Translations under genes and position numbers: made by a program
Notes under the pieces: model-generated
The model's input: the letters and a program-made list of their open reading frames with translations, nothing else
Databases searched by the model: none
What the model was told of the DNA's origin: nothing
Part shown: positions 46,320-55,924 of the stretch, piece by piece
How positions within the stretch are numbered: the stretch's first letter is position 1
How the letters are laid out: the number at the start of each line of letters is the position of its first letter
From: CAVRQM01 sp963732775
GTDB lineage: Bacteria; Pseudomonadota; Alphaproteobacteria; Acetobacterales; Acetobacteraceae
Assembly: GCA_963732775.1 (NCBI GenBank)
Contig: CAVTAR010000001.1
Location: forward strand, 1,550,001 to 1,614,000
DNA: 64,000 nucleotides
Reading direction: 5' to 3'

Positions 46320-47888
46320 GCCCGCACCGGACGAAGCTCGGCTGGCTGGCGCGACTGGGTCGGCTTCATGGCGATGGTGTTCGGCATGTTCATGGCGATC
46401 CTGGACATCCAGATCGTCAGCGCCTCGATCGACGAGATCCAGGCCGGGCTGTCCGCGAGCCCCGACGAGGCGGCCTGGGTGCAGACCAGCTACCTGATCG
46501 CCGAGATCGTGATGATCCCGCTGTCCGGCTGGCTGTCGCGGCTGCTGTCGACGCGGGTGCTGTTCACCATCAGTGCCGCCGGCTTCACGGTGTTCTCGGT
46601 GGCCTGCGCGTTCTCGGACAGCCTCGGCTCGATGGTGGTGTTCCGCGCGCTGCAGGGCTTCTTCGGCGGTGCGATGATCCCGACCGTGTTCGCCACCACC
46701 TTCATGCTGTTCCCTGGCGCGCGGCGGGCGCAGATCTCCGTGCTGATCGGGCTGACCGCGACGCTGGCGCCCACCATCGGGCCCACGCTGGGCGGCTGGC
46801 TGACGCAGGTGCTGTCCTGGCACTGGCTGTTCCTGATCAACGTGCCGTTCGGCGCCGGGGTGGCGCTGCTGGTGTGGCGCTTCGTCCGACTTCGACCAGG
46901 GCGACCGCACCGTGCGCGCGCAGCTTCGACCTGCCCGGGCTGTTGCTGATGGCGGCGTTCCTCGGCTCGCTGGAATACGTGCTGGAGGAGGGCAACCGCA
47001 ACGACTGGTTCTCCGACGACACGATCCTGGCACTCGCCGTGCTGGCGGTGGTGGCGGGCGGCCTGTTCCTGTGGCGGATGCTCGCCCGGCGCGAGCCGAT
47101 GGTGGACGTGCGCGCGTTCGGCAACGCCAACTTCGCGTTCGGCTGCCTGTTCAGTCTGGTGCTCGGCCTCGGCCTGTACGGCACGGTCTACGTGCTGCCG
47201 CTGTTCCTCGGGCGGGTCGCGGCACCTCAACTCCATGCAGATCGGCGAGACCATGTTCGTCACCGGCGTTGCCATGTTCGTCGCCTCGCCGATCGCCGGC
47301 CGGCTCGCGCCGCGCGTCGACCTGCGCATGATGCTGGCCGCGGGGCTTGCGATGTTCGGCACCGCGCTGTGGTGGATGGCGCACCTGTCGAGCCAGACCG
47401 CGTTCTGGGAGCTGCTGCTGCCGCAGATGCTGCGCGGCTTCTCGATGATGTTCGTGATGATCCCGGTGAACCAGCTGGCGCTCGGCACGCTGCCGCCGCA
47501 CAAGCTCAAGAATGCCTCGGGGCTGTACAACCTGATGCGCAACCTGGGCGGCGCCGTGGGGCTCGCGATGATCAACACGGTGGCCACCGCGCGCGTCCAA
47601 GTACACACGCTGCACCTGGACGAGCAGGTGACGTGGGCGCGCGCCGGGGCGGCCAACACCTACCAGATGATGACCTGGGCGATGCTGCCCGCGTCGGGGC
47701 GCGCGGCGCCGCTGATGGCGCTGAAGCGCATCGCCGGCATGGTGCAGCGCGAGGCGCTGACGCTGACCTACAACGACGTGCTGCTGCTGATGGCGCTCGC
47801 CTTCTTCGCCGCCGTGCCGCTCACCGCGCTGACCACCCGGCCGCGTATGGCCAAGGCGGGCGTGGCCAAGGCGGGCGGGGGGCATTGA
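46317..47888 (+). CDS. EmrB-type 14-TM multidrug MFS transporter, frameshifted
   Basis: DHA2-family drug/H+ antiporter. It starts MARTGRSSAGWRDWVGFMAM, then MFMAILDIQIVSASIDEIQA (motif D1 in helix 1) and EAAWVQTSYLIAEIVMIPLS. Motif C-like ATLAPTIGPTLGGWLTQVLS and WHWLFLINVPFGAGVALLVW follow, with LRGFSMMFVMIPVNQLALG and ASGLYNLMRNLGGAVGLAMI late. Breaks near 46895, 46920 and 47220 split it. The reconstructed protein is about 520 residues. It exports hydrophobic toxic compounds across both membranes with an outer channel encoded elsewhere. Confidence 0.9.
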
Positions 47889-47939
47889 GGGCGGCAGCGA
47901 AAGCTTTTCGACGCGCGGGGTAGCGGTCGCGCGGGCGAG

Positions 47940-48941
47940 TTACGTGTCGAGCAGCTCCGGCACGAAGATGTCCTCGCACGCGAGGCGCCGCTTCGACAGG
48001 CCCTGTTCGAAATGATAGCGCAGATAGTCGTCGATCGCGTGGCGATTGGCGCGCACGCCGTACGGCCACCAGTCATCGCCCAGCAGGCCGACATCGTCGG
48101 AGATGAGCTGGCTGAACCAGGGAAACATGACGTCCATGTTGTTGAAGATCATGGCCGTCCGATAGCGCTCCATGGCGACCGCCTTGGCCGCGCAGAAGCC
48201 CTTGTAGATGGCCGTCGCGAGGCCTGGATGGCGCGCGACGAGCTCCTTGCGGACGACGACGGCATGCATGATCGGGAAGATGCCGGTGCGCCGGTAGTAG
48301 TCGCGCTCGACGGCGGCATGGTCGCGGAACAGTCGCGCGACCCTCGGCGAGTGGTCCAGCATGCATTTCGGCACATCGGCGGAGATCAGCGCGTCGATCT
48401 CGCCTGCTTCCAGCATCTGCCCGAGGTCCTTGCCCGCCGGGGCCGGCGTCACCGCCACGTTGGCCGGATGCGGCTGGGCGATGAAATCGAGCGGCCCCAG
48501 CGGCCAGTCGAGGCCGCCCACGACCCACCGGCACTGGTCCGGCGTCACGCCGTACTCGTCCGACAGGATGCCCTTGGGCCACACGCCCGCGTCATGGCCG
48601 TACAGCGCCAGTTCGCCGACCGTCTTGCCGGCGAGGTCGCGCGGCTGGCCGATGCCGCTTGCCGTGTTGACGTAGATCGCCGAGTGCCGGAAGCAGCGGT
48701 TCGGGAACACCGGCAGCGCGAGGAACGGCAAGTCCGCGACGTCGAGGGTACGCAGGAAATACGTCATGCCCAGTTCGGCGACGTCGTATTGGCGCCCACG
48801 GATCATGCGCTCGAAGATCTCGGTGACGATCCGGGCGCTCTCGAACCGGCCAGCCACCCCGTCGATCGTCACGGTGCCGTCGGCCAAGGCACGCGTGCGG
48901 TCGTAGTCCCAGAAGGCGAATGTCAGCGCGAGATCGCTCAT
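47940..48941 (-). CDS. 4,5-dihydroxyphthalate decarboxylase-like protein
   Basis: A 333-residue protein resembling the Pht5 decarboxylase group, which shares a fold with periplasmic binding proteins. It starts LALTFAFWDYDRTRALADGT, with FERMIRGRQYDVAELGMTYF, FLALPVFPNRCFRHSAIYVN, DLAGKTVGELALYGHDAGVW and GIFPIMHAVVVRKELVARHP. No signal peptide is seen, so it is probably cytoplasmic. Many members are annotated as ABC substrate-binding proteins, and the true substrate is uncertain. It stands next to a ThDP decarboxylase/oxidase gene on the same strand; a shared degradation pathway is possible. Confidence 0.78.
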   Translation of the reverse strand: MSDLALTFAFWDYDRTRALADGTVTIDGVAGRFESARIVTEIFERMIRGRQYDVAELGMTYFLRTLDVADLPFLALPVFPNRCFRHSAIYVNTASGIGQPRDLAGKTVGELALYGHDAGVWPKGILSDEYGVTPDQCRWVVGGLDWPLGPLDFIAQPHPANVAVTPAPAGKDLGQMLEAGEIDALISADVPKCMLDHSPRVARLFRDHAAVERDYYRRTGIFPIMHAVVVRKELVARHPGLATAIYKGFCAAKAVAMERYRTAMIFNNMDVMFPWFSQLISDDVGLLGDDWWPYGVRANRHAIDDYLRYHFEQGLSKRRLACEDIFVPELLDT

Positions 48942-48979
48942 CGGTCGGGGTCCCTCCGGCTCTGGCGTCATGGCGCGGG

Positions 48980-50768
48980 CTAGAGCCGGCCCGGCATCAC
49001 GGTGCTCAGCACCTCCTTCGCCGTGTCGACGATCACGCTGCGCTCGTCCGGGTCGCCTTTCAGCAGCATCGAGGTGAAGTGGCGGACCTGCTGCAGCGTC
49101 AAGTGGGCCGGCAGCGGCGGCACGTTGGGGTCGGTGCGCACCTCCAGCAGCACCGGGCGGTCGGCGGCGAACGCCTCGTCCCAGGCCGGCCCGACGCGCT
49201 CCGGCGTGTCCACGAAGATGCCTTTCATGCCGATCAGCTCGGCGAACTTGTGATACGGCACGTCCGGGATGCGCTGCGAGGCGTCAAACTTCGGGTTGCC
49301 CTCCATCACCCGCTGCTCCCAGGTGACCTGGTTCAGGTCCTGGTTGTTCCAGACGCAGACGATCCAGCGCGGGTCGGACCATTCCCGCCAGGTACTTCAT
49401 CACCGTGATGAGTTCGGCCATGTTGTTCATCTGCATCGCCCCGTCGCCCACCAGCGCGATCACCGGCCGGTCGGGATGGGCGATCTTCGCGGCGATCGCG
49501 TACGGCACGGCCGCACCCATCGAGGCGAGCCCGCCCGAGAGCGAGGCCATCATGCCGGCGCGCAGCTTGACGTCGCGCGCGTACCAGTTGGCGCAACTGC
49601 CGGAGTCGCTGGTGACGATGGCGCGGTCGGGCAGGCGCGGCGACAGCTCCCACGCCACGCGCTGCGGGTTCACCGGGTCCGCCGAGTGCATGGCGCGTGC
49701 CTCGAGGTCGCGCCACCACTCGGCGACGCCGCGCACGATGCCGTCGCGCCAGGAGTGGTCGGCCTTCGGCTCGAGCAGCGGCAGCAGCGCGCGCAGGGTC
49801 TCCGCGCTGTCGCCCGAGAGGTTGACCTCCATCGGGTAGCGCAGGCTCAGCATGCCCGCGTCGATGTCGATCTGGACCCCGCGCGCGGAACCCTCCTTCG
49901 GCAGGAACTCCGCGTACGGGAAACCCGAGCCGACCATCAGCAAGGTGTCGCACCCGGCCATCATGTCGGAACTCGGCTTGGTTCCGAGCAGCCCGATCGA
50001 GCCGGTGACGAACGGCAGGTCGTCCGGCAGCACCGCCTTGCCGAGCAGCGCCTTGGCCACCCCCGCGCCGAGGCGGTCGGCGACCGCGAGCACTTCGCCC
50101 GATGCGCCGAGGCAGCCCGCGCCCACCAGCATGGCGACCTTGCGGCCGGCGTTCAGCACCGCCGCGGCGCGGCGCAGGTCGGCCTCGTACGGGACGGTGC
50201 GCGGCCGGTTGTAGCCGATGCCGGAACGGGTGGCGCCGTGCTTGCGCGGCGGCTCCTCGTAGGGGAGTTCCTGCAGGTCGTTCGGCAGGATGATCGCCGT
50301 CACCCGGCGCTCGGCGAGCGCGATGCGCACCGCGCGGTCGACCAGGTGGCGGAGCTGCGCCGGCACGCTGGCCTGGTGGACGAACGCGCCGGCCACGTCC
50401 TTGAAGGCGCTGACGAGGTCGAGTTCCTGCTGGTAGTGCGCGCCGATCGCGGTGCGCGCCTGCTGGCCGACGATGGCGAGCACCGGCATGTGGTCCAGCC
50501 GCGCGTCGTACAGGCCGGTGACGAGGTGGGTCGCCCCGGGGCCGGAGGTGGCGATGCAGACGCCGAGTTCGCCGGTGAACTTCGCGTAGGCGGAGGCCAT
50601 GAAGGCCGCCATCTCCTCGTGGCGCGCCTGCACGAAGCGGATGCGACCGGCCATGCGGTCGAGGGCGCCGAACACGCCGTTGATGCCGTCGCCGGGGTAG
50701 CCGAAGATGACCCGCACGCCCCAGTCGTGCAGCCGCCCGCAGAGGAAGTCGCCGACCGTGAGGCTCAT
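48980..50768 (-). CDS. Thiamine-diphosphate-requiring enzyme (pyruvate oxidase/acetolactate-synthase-like), frameshifted
   Basis: ThDP enzyme of about 595 residues. It has the N-terminal GVRVIFGYPGDGINGVFGAL, then the catalytic Glu region FVQARHEEMAAFMASAYAKF and SGPGATHLVTGLYDARLDHM. The central domain has AVLNAGRKVAMLVGAGCLG, and the C-terminal ThDP motif runs from VIALVGDGAMQMNNMAELIT to the Mg ligands. The frame breaks near 49395. The continuing frame reads DPRWIVCVWNNQDLNQVTWE, then KFAELIGMKGIFVDTPERVG, ending STVMPGRL. Close relatives are annotated as pyruvate oxidase or acetolactate-like decarboxylases; the substrate is uncertain. Confidence 0.87.
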
Positions 50769-50816
50769 CGTGGCGTCTCCGTGCCGTGTGGGACGGGGAA
50801 CGCCGGTACGGCGCAA

Positions 50817-50863
50817 TGGTGCCCGGGGGCGGAGTCGAACCACCGACACTGCGATCTTCAGTC
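50817..50863 (-). other. 3' fragment of tRNA-Phe(GAA): candidate island attachment site
   Basis: On the minus strand this 47-nt piece matches the 3' half of tRNA-Phe from the anticodon loop (GACTGAAGATCGCAGTG) through a good T arm (GGTGG, TTCGACT, CCGCC) to acceptor CCCGGGC, A and encoded CCA. The 5' half (acceptor GCCCGGG, D arm, 5' anticodon stem) is absent; upstream bases do not fold into it. A lone 3' tRNA half is the usual scar where an element integrated at a tRNA gene. The sequence to the right changes character, so the island would extend rightward from here. Confidence 0.8.
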
Positions 50864-50868
50864 ATGCG

Positions 50869-51101
50869 CTCGTGTAACTCAATACACTGTAATTCCGCGT
50901 CTTTCTAAGTGGGTCGTCCCCGGCGCGTCCTTCGGACTGACGCGGGGCGCGGTCATGACGTGCGGGCGGAATCGCGCGGACGGGCGATAGCCGACTTGCG
51001 CCCGCTACGGGCGGTAGCGCGCCAGCCAGCGTTCCGCCGTCCGGACCGGGACGCCAGCCGCGCCGGCGGCGTGCGTCAGCGGCCCTGGCGCCCGTTCCGC
51101 C
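50869..51101. other. Boundary region with transposase remnant, no intact gene
   Basis: Between the tRNA fragment and the next possible gene I see no intact coding region. On the minus strand, 51005-51113 encodes AAGAAGVPVRTAERWLARYR and then stops. This resembles the N-terminal helix-turn-helix of Mu/TniA/IS481-type transposases (AAGVP-RTA-RW-ARYR). It is a fragment only, consistent with repeated insertion at an island edge. Confidence 0.5.
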
Positions 51102-51359
51102 TCAGTTTCGTTGCCGAGCTGGATGATAAATCTGGAAGCCTTCGTAGTGCATGTCGGCGAACAGCAAGAGCCGGTGAAGGTCATAGGCGTTCAGGCTCTT
51201 GTTGCCGAAGCCAAGCAGCGGGTTGCTGTTGACCTCCACCCGTTTCCGCAGGTCCGCTCCAAAAGAGAGATACTCATCGGCGCTGTCGCCGAGCGGGATG
51301 GATTTCAAGTCGCCGTAGAGGTCCACGCGGGCGTTTGGCGACGCATATTGCGTCGTCAT
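51102..51359 (-). CDS. Hypothetical protein
   Basis: An 85-residue reading frame from ATG 51359 (MTTQYASPNARVDLYGDLKS), then IPLGDSADEYLSFGADLRKR, NPLLGFGNKSLNAYDLHRLL and FADMHYEGFQIYHPARQRN. No recognised motif, signal or membrane segment. It looks like a plausible small protein or the end of a larger one whose start has been lost. Base composition is lower in G+C than the genes left of 50.8 kb. It could equally be non-coding; I include it because the frame has balanced amino-acid use. Confidence 0.4.
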   Translation of the reverse strand: MTTQYASPNARVDLYGDLKSIPLGDSADEYLSFGADLRKRVEVNSNPLLGFGNKSLNAYDLHRLLLFADMHYEGFQIYHPARQRN

Positions 51360-51457
51360 CGGAGCGGAACGGAGAGCCGGCTTGCGCCCGCGCCTAGTGG
51401 TGCATCGCGGCACCCGCGAGCAGGTGCAAGCCAAGTCCCGCAACGAGGCCGCAAGGG

Positions 51458-51799
51458 CTACTCCGTTGCATGCTCACGCGAGCCGACAAACGCGACCCGG
51501 TAGACGACCGGGTCGACATGCTCTGCAAGCGCCGCAACCTCGGCGACGTGCGCTTTCGCCTGCGGGCTGGCCATCATCGCAGCAAGATCGGCCTGGCTCT
51601 GCCACTGCACGTAGTTGATGACGCGATGGCCGTCGAGGCTAGCGTGGACCGAAGCGCCGACGAACCCGGGGTGGAACCGCGCATGCTGCTCGGTGAAGCT
51701 ACTCAAGGAGCTGACCACGGCTTTCTGCCTGTCCGGCGAGACTTTGAAGGTGTTGATCAGCGTGAAGAGGCCGGCGGCATCGTCGATGACGGCACGCAT
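51458..51799 (-). CDS. Antibiotic biosynthesis monooxygenase (ABM) domain protein
   Basis: A 113-residue ferredoxin-like fold protein. It has DDAAGLFTLINTFKVSPDRQ, then LSSFTEQHARFHPGFVGASV and HASLDGHRVINYVQWQSQAD, the standard ABM order ending in the WQS motif. ABM proteins are small cofactor-less oxygenases or heme-degrading homologs; the substrate is unknown. Start ATG 51799 is preferred, since a start at 51946 would overlap the isochorismatase gene. It follows that gene by 22 bases on the same strand and is probably co-transcribed. Confidence 0.8.
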   Translation of the reverse strand: MRAVIDDAAGLFTLINTFKVSPDRQKAVVSSLSSFTEQHARFHPGFVGASVHASLDGHRVINYVQWQSQADLAAMMASPQAKAHVAEVAALAEHVDPVVYRVAFVGSREHATE

Positions 51800-51821
51800 G
51801 AACGTCAGGCTCCGACAGTAC

Positions 51822-52460
51822 TCATTGGCAAGACCGATGAGGCACGAGGTCCGATGAGAGCGATCGACTGCCGAGCTTGGAGATGATCTCTTCGGCCATG
51901 ATGGTTTGCGCCTTCTGGCCCTCGGGCGTGCCGAAGTTGCCGACAAGTTCGGTCACGACCTGGTTCACCACGGTGACGGTGATCCCTAGCCCGCGTAGCC
52001 GGTCGTAGGTGAGCGTGTCGCCCAAGGCGGACATCGTGCCGCAGGCGTCGGCCACGACCATGACCTTGTAGCCGCGTTTCTGGGCGTCCACGGCGGCCCA
52101 GAACAGGCATATGTCGGTGGTCAAGCCTGCAAGGATGATGTTCGGCCGGGCCATGGCCTGCACGCCGTCGCGGAGGTCGCCGGCATCCCAGCAGCTCAAC
52201 TCCCCGCCTCGCTTGAAACGGCGCGCGAAGGCTTCAGGCGCGAGATCGGCGATGTCGGGGATGGTCGGCCCGACATAGTCTTCCATCGTTGTCGTCAGAA
52301 CCAAGGGCATCGCGTACTGGAGCGCCATGCGCGCGAGAACGCGGCAGCTTGCGATCGTCGTTGCCTTCGGCAGGCTCCTCACCCAGTCGATCGTCATTGT
52401 CTGATGATCAACGAGCATGACGAGGCTGTCGGATGTCGTGAAACGCTCAAGTTGCTGCAT
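51822..52460 (-). CDS. Isochorismatase-family cysteine hydrolase
   Basis: A 212-residue hydrolase. It begins QLERFTTSDSLVMLVDHQTM, with the catalytic Asp in VDHQ. A Lys lies in RFKRGGELSCWD. The nucleophile region is NIILAGLTTDICLFWAAVDA with Cys in TTDIC, completing the Asp-Lys-Cys triad of the family. VVADACGTMSALGDTLTYDR follows. It may act on a nicotinamide-like or aryl amide substrate. It is divergent from a LysR regulator 141 bases away, the classic arrangement for a LysR-controlled gene pair with the ABM gene. Confidence 0.88.
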   Translation of the reverse strand: MQQLERFTTSDSLVMLVDHQTMTIDWVRSLPKATTIASCRVLARMALQYAMPLVLTTTMEDYVGPTIPDIADLAPEAFARRFKRGGELSCWDAGDLRDGVQAMARPNIILAGLTTDICLFWAAVDAQKRGYKVMVVADACGTMSALGDTLTYDRLRGLGITVTVVNQVVTELVGNFGTPEGQKAQTIMAEEIISKLGSRSLSSDLVPHRSCQ

Positions 52461-52601
52461 GGCCGCCCCTGTCTGCACTGATACGGTCGCGCAGGTGCCC
52501 TGATTGACCGCGCGCCGAAGGACAGCAATACAAACAACGAGAGAACGGGATAATCCGTTGACACGGAAAACAGTTTCCCATATTCGGGATAAGGTATCGC
52601 G

Positions 52602-53501
52602 ATGGACCACCTGCGTGATCTGGCGCTGTTCGTTGCGGTTGCCGAGACGAAGAGCTTCACGAAGGCTGCCGCGCTGCTCGGCGTTCCGACGTCAACCCTG
52701 TCGCGCAGAATCGCCGAGCTGGAAGCGTCTATGGACCTGAAGCTCTTGGTTCGCAGCACTCGCCAAGTGGACCTGACCGAGGCCGGGGCTCTGTACCTCT
52801 CCCTTGGCGAGAGCATCGTCACAGCCGCCCGCGAGGCGCATCAGCAGGTGCGCGGTCTGGCCGAGAAGCCGCAAGGCACACTTCGCATGTCTGTCGAGGC
52901 TGAAATCGGCCCTCGGCTCGTAGCGCCTGTGCTGGCGGACTATCTCGAGCGCTGTCCCGACGTCCGGATCGATCTGGACCTGTCACCCCGCCGGGTGGAT
53001 CTGCTCGCCGAAGGGTTCCATCTCGCGCTGCGTATTGGCAGGCTTCCGGATTCTGGGCTGATCGTCCGGCGTTTGGCTAACCTGAGCGCCAGCCTTTATG
53101 CGGCCCCGTCCTACGTCAAGCGGCGTGGCAAGCCCAAGCACCCGGCCGATCTGCTGAAGCACTCGCGCATCCACCTTCTCCATAAGGGAGATAAGGGCGA
53201 ATGGCGCCTGATGCGGGGCGATGAGGCGACTGAAGTGCGTTCCAGCGGCGTTCTATGCGCTAACAACATGACCATGATCCGGCATCTCGCCCGCCTAGGC
53301 GTCGGCGTCGCGGTGGTCGACGATCTCATGGCAAGCGAGGACGTCGAGCGGGGGCTCCTCCAAAAGATCCTGCCTGGCTGGAGGCTTGAGCCGATGCCGG
53401 TTTCGATTCTCACGCCTACTCGCTTGCTGGCTGCCAAAACGCGGGTGTTCATCGAAATGCTGGCGCAGCGTGCGACCGGGATGATCGGCCTGACCCCATA
53501 G
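52602..53501 (+). CDS. LysR-family transcriptional regulator
   Basis: A 299-residue regulator. The N-terminal helix-turn-helix is DLALFVAVAETKSFTKAAAL then VPTSTLSRRIAELEASMDLK. The effector-binding domain begins near residue 90 (GTLRMSVEAEIGPRLVAPVL) and runs to the end, with RVDLLAEGFHLALRIGRLPD typical of the subgroup. It is divergent from the isochorismatase/ABM genes and presumably activates or represses them; the effector is unknown. An intergenic space of 141 bases holds their promoters. Confidence 0.92.
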   Translation: MDHLRDLALFVAVAETKSFTKAAALLGVPTSTLSRRIAELEASMDLKLLVRSTRQVDLTEAGALYLSLGESIVTAAREAHQQVRGLAEKPQGTLRMSVEAEIGPRLVAPVLADYLERCPDVRIDLDLSPRRVDLLAEGFHLALRIGRLPDSGLIVRRLANLSASLYAAPSYVKRRGKPKHPADLLKHSRIHLLHKGDKGEWRLMRGDEATEVRSSGVLCANNMTMIRHLARLGVGVAVVDDLMASEDVERGLLQKILPGWRLEPMPVSILTPTRLLAAKTRVFIEMLAQRATGMIGLTP

Positions 53502-53898
53502 CCATGTCGAAGAGGCGGTTGGCCCGATGCCGGGCCGATGCCGTCGCGGTTCATGGCAACGGATCGGGCGTTTGCAAAGGCTCGCCGCTCGGCAGCTCGG
53601 CAGACGCGACGCGGCGCTCCGTCCGAAATTGAGACGGCGCCAGGCTCAGAAAGCTCCTGAGCGCTGGATTGTCATTGGTCGCTGTCCAAACAGCGCTGAG
53701 GGCAACATCTCCCTCCCAGCGGTCTGGAAACGACATCCGGATACACTTCGGCGGTTGCAGCTGTCTGACTGTTTGGTCATGCGCACCACCTGCTGCCGTC
53801 TCAACTCGACGCGACGGGTCACGGACGCAGGCACCGGCTGGCGAGGTGCGCTCGCCGTCCGCTCCGATCTGTTGATTGAGGCACCAGCAAACGCCCCC
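53502..53898. other. 397-base gap with decayed coding remnants
   Basis: No intact gene. A short minus-strand frame at 53551-53736 contains ATNDNPALRSFLSLAPSQF, which resembles the extreme C-terminus of a LysR regulator (N-P-A-L-R-x-F). The sequence before it has lost its frame. The region is best read as debris of a deleted regulator between the functional LysR gene and the membrane transporter. Confidence 0.4.
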
Positions 53899-54900
53899 TT
53901 AGGTGGTCAGAGTCCGCAATTCACCGCGGGCAACTCCGACGAGGGTGCGGATCAGCAGTCCGGCAATGATGATCGTTGCAAGCGCCAGCAATGCCACCGC
54001 AATCGCGTCGGCTATGGCGCCCGGTTGTCCCGCGGCGAAGCGCAGGGCCGCTATTGCGCAGGCGGCCAGAGGGAAGCTGACAGCCCACCAGGATACCCGG
54101 AACGGGCAGCAGACCATGAGATTGCGCAGCCGACCCAGAAGCACCGCGAGCATGAATAGCATAAGCATGTAAAGCGACTGCGCGAAGAGATCGACCTGTC
54201 CTGCGGCCACGAGGTAGGTGGAAAAGCCGACCGAGAAAGGTGCTACCAGGATCAGCAGCATTGGCTGCAAGGCGTCAGGCATCGGTGGCTCGAACAGCAG
54301 CCGCGAAAAGATGAGCGTGAACAGCGGCACGGCGAAAAACAATCCGACAGCCAGGCCCAACACAATGACGCCGTGCATCGGCGGCATCCCCAGGGTGGGC
54401 AGGGCCAGCGGCACGTCCAGCAATCCCACGACCGGCACGATCCAGGCCGGCGTGGCATGGGCGACCAGTTGGCGGTCGCTCATCCAGCGACTGACCATCA
54501 ACCAGGCAAACGCGACCATACCGATGGCACCAACCACCCACATGACCTGGGCCAGCCGCAGGACGTACGGGGCCAGTATGATCGGCAGCAGCAGCACGCT
54601 GATCAGAAACGTGCCGAACAGATTGCCTGCAATCGGATGGCGGAACTCGACCCGCACCGCGTCCGGCGCCGTGATTGCTTTCAGCCCGTAGCCGAGCAAT
54701 ATCAAGATGAACGAAGCTGCGGCGATAAAGCCGATCCCCTCCGCCATCCAAAGCGGTGCGCCATAACGGGCATGCGCTAGCTGCCATCCGGCCGACAGCC
54801 CCGTCAGTCCCATGACGGAACCGAACAGGCTAACCGGAAAATAGTCGAATCGCCAGCGGGCGGGCTTCGTCACCGGAACTGCGTTGCTGGCCGTCATCAC
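53899..54900 (-). CDS. TDT/SLAC1-family anion transporter
   Basis: A 333-residue protein with about ten membrane helices. It has FDYFPVSLFGSVMGLTGLSA at the N-terminus, a hallmark of the TehA/SLAC1 tellurite-resistance and dicarboxylate transporter family. Then GIGFIAAASFILILLGYGLK, HPIAGNLFGTFLISVLLLPI and PFSVGFSTYLVAAGQVDLFA. It conducts anions or C4-dicarboxylates across the inner membrane. ATG 54900 overlaps the stop of the DUF302 gene, so it is the last gene of a four-gene minus-strand unit. Confidence 0.85.
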   Translation of the reverse strand: MMTASNAVPVTKPARWRFDYFPVSLFGSVMGLTGLSAGWQLAHARYGAPLWMAEGIGFIAAASFILILLGYGLKAITAPDAVRVEFRHPIAGNLFGTFLISVLLLPIILAPYVLRLAQVMWVVGAIGMVAFAWLMVSRWMSDRQLVAHATPAWIVPVVGLLDVPLALPTLGMPPMHGVIVLGLAVGLFFAVPLFTLIFSRLLFEPPMPDALQPMLLILVAPFSVGFSTYLVAAGQVDLFAQSLYMLMLFMLAVLLGRLRNLMVCCPFRVSWWAVSFPLAACAIAALRFAAGQPGAIADAIAVALLALATIIIAGLLIRTLVGVARGELRTLTT

Positions 54901-55286
54901 TGAATCGCATCCACAAACAAGCGTTGCGCCGGGTCCAGTCTGTGGGCGAGGCCTTCTGGGACCCCGGCCCTCAGCAGAGCTGGCGCGATGGCATTAAATG
55001 CGATCACCGCGCCGGCACCGGCCTGCCGCACAAGCACGCGCAACGGCAGGTCGAGCGCCGATCGCGGAGAAGCAAGCTTGATAAGCCTTCCGGCCCTCGC
55101 GTTACCATAGAGGAGCAGCGTCGTTGGCGGCATGGCCAGGCCAACGGCCCGTGCGTTCTCGGCGTGATCAATCCGGGCGAAGGTCGTGAGACCGGCTGAC
55201 CCTATGGCCGCGATGACACGCGCGAGCGTCGCCGAGAAGTCGAACACACTTGTGATCTCATTGATGTCATTGTCGGCTGCAGTCAT
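54897..55286 (-). CDS. DUF302-family protein
   Basis: A 129-residue protein. It has VFDFSATLARVIAAIGSAGL, then TTFARIDHAENARAVGLAMP and PTTLLLYGNARAGRLIKLAS, the typical DUF302 sequence with the GNP-like turn and APLRV-like segment (SALDLPLRVLVRQAGAG). Function is unknown; DUF302 proteins often sit in stress-related operons. ATG 55286 overlaps the stop of the upstream flavin-fold gene by four bases; longer readings upstream lack family similarity. Confidence 0.85.
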   Translation of the reverse strand: MTAADNDINEITSVFDFSATLARVIAAIGSAGLTTFARIDHAENARAVGLAMPPTTLLLYGNARAGRLIKLASPRSALDLPLRVLVRQAGAGAVIAFNAIAPALLRAGVPEGLAHRLDPAQRLFVDAIQ

Positions 55287-55924
55287 AGGTCGTCTCCTTC
55301 CGCCGGCGAGGCGGACGGCGTTCGCCGCTCGCGCAACAGCGACACCTCGGTTTCCAGCTCCCTGATCCGTGCATCGCGCGAGGCGAGCACCGCGGCGGCA
55401 TCCGCCAAGTTCATCTTGCGCGGGATGTGCTGCGGACAGTTTATGTCCCACGCGGCAACCGTGAACAGCAGCGCCTGCTCGGGCTGCGCGTCGTAGTCGA
55501 CTGGCATCAGGCGTGCGATCAGACCCGTGTCGTCCGTCATGCGGGCATGGCCCCACAGCTTCACCCGGCGGGCCCGCGCGTAATCCATGAGGAACATGAA
55601 GGCACGGTCGTTCTCGGCCAGATTGCCCATCGACATATACTGCCGGTTGCCCTTGTAGTCGGCAAAGCCTAGCAGCTCTGGACCGAGCTTCCGAATGAAG
55701 CCAAGCGGTCCGCCGCGATGCTGGGCGTAGGGCTGGCCGGAGGCGCTGGCCGTCGCAAGGTAGGCGGTGTCTATGCTGGCCAGCACCGCTTCCAGCTCTG
55801 CAGTCACGCCGGTGCGAAAGCCGCCACGCGCCTCCATCCGCGCGTAGGCTTCACGTGCACCGTGAGCCGCCTGGGCGGCCTTCACCGATGCCGTGAATGC
55901 TACGTCGCTGTTCGGGGCGGTCAT
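55283..55924 (-). CDS. Pyridoxamine 5'-phosphate oxidase-like flavin-fold protein
   Basis: A 213-residue protein with a split-barrel FMN-binding fold. It has AVLASIDTAYLATASASGQP, YAQHRGGPLGFIRKLGPELL, GFADYKGNRQYMSMGNLAEN and FLMDYARARRVKLWGHARM, matching the PNPOx-like family often annotated as pyridoxamine oxidase. A C-terminal helix (LASRDARIRELETEVSLLRE) follows. Such proteins reduce or bind flavins, F420 or heme; the substrate is unknown. It starts inside the stop of the metallo-beta-lactamase-fold remnant. Confidence 0.85.
   Translation of the reverse strand: MTAPNSDVAFTASVKAAQAAHGAREAYARMEARGGFRTGVTAELEAVLASIDTAYLATASASGQPYAQHRGGPLGFIRKLGPELLGFADYKGNRQYMSMGNLAENDRAFMFLMDYARARRVKLWGHARMTDDTGLIARLMPVDYDAQPEQALLFTVAAWDINCPQHIPRKMNLADAAAVLASRDARIRELETEVSLLRERRTPSASPAEGDDL

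Noticed and set aside
50817..50892. Complete tRNA-Phe gene at 50.8 kb
   Set aside because: The 5' acceptor strand, D arm and 5' anticodon stem cannot be found upstream. Only the 3' half from the anticodon loop to CCA is present.
53551..53736. Intact small gene in the gap at 53.6 kb
   Set aside because: It resembles only the last residues of a LysR protein and lacks a credible start. Treated as debris.
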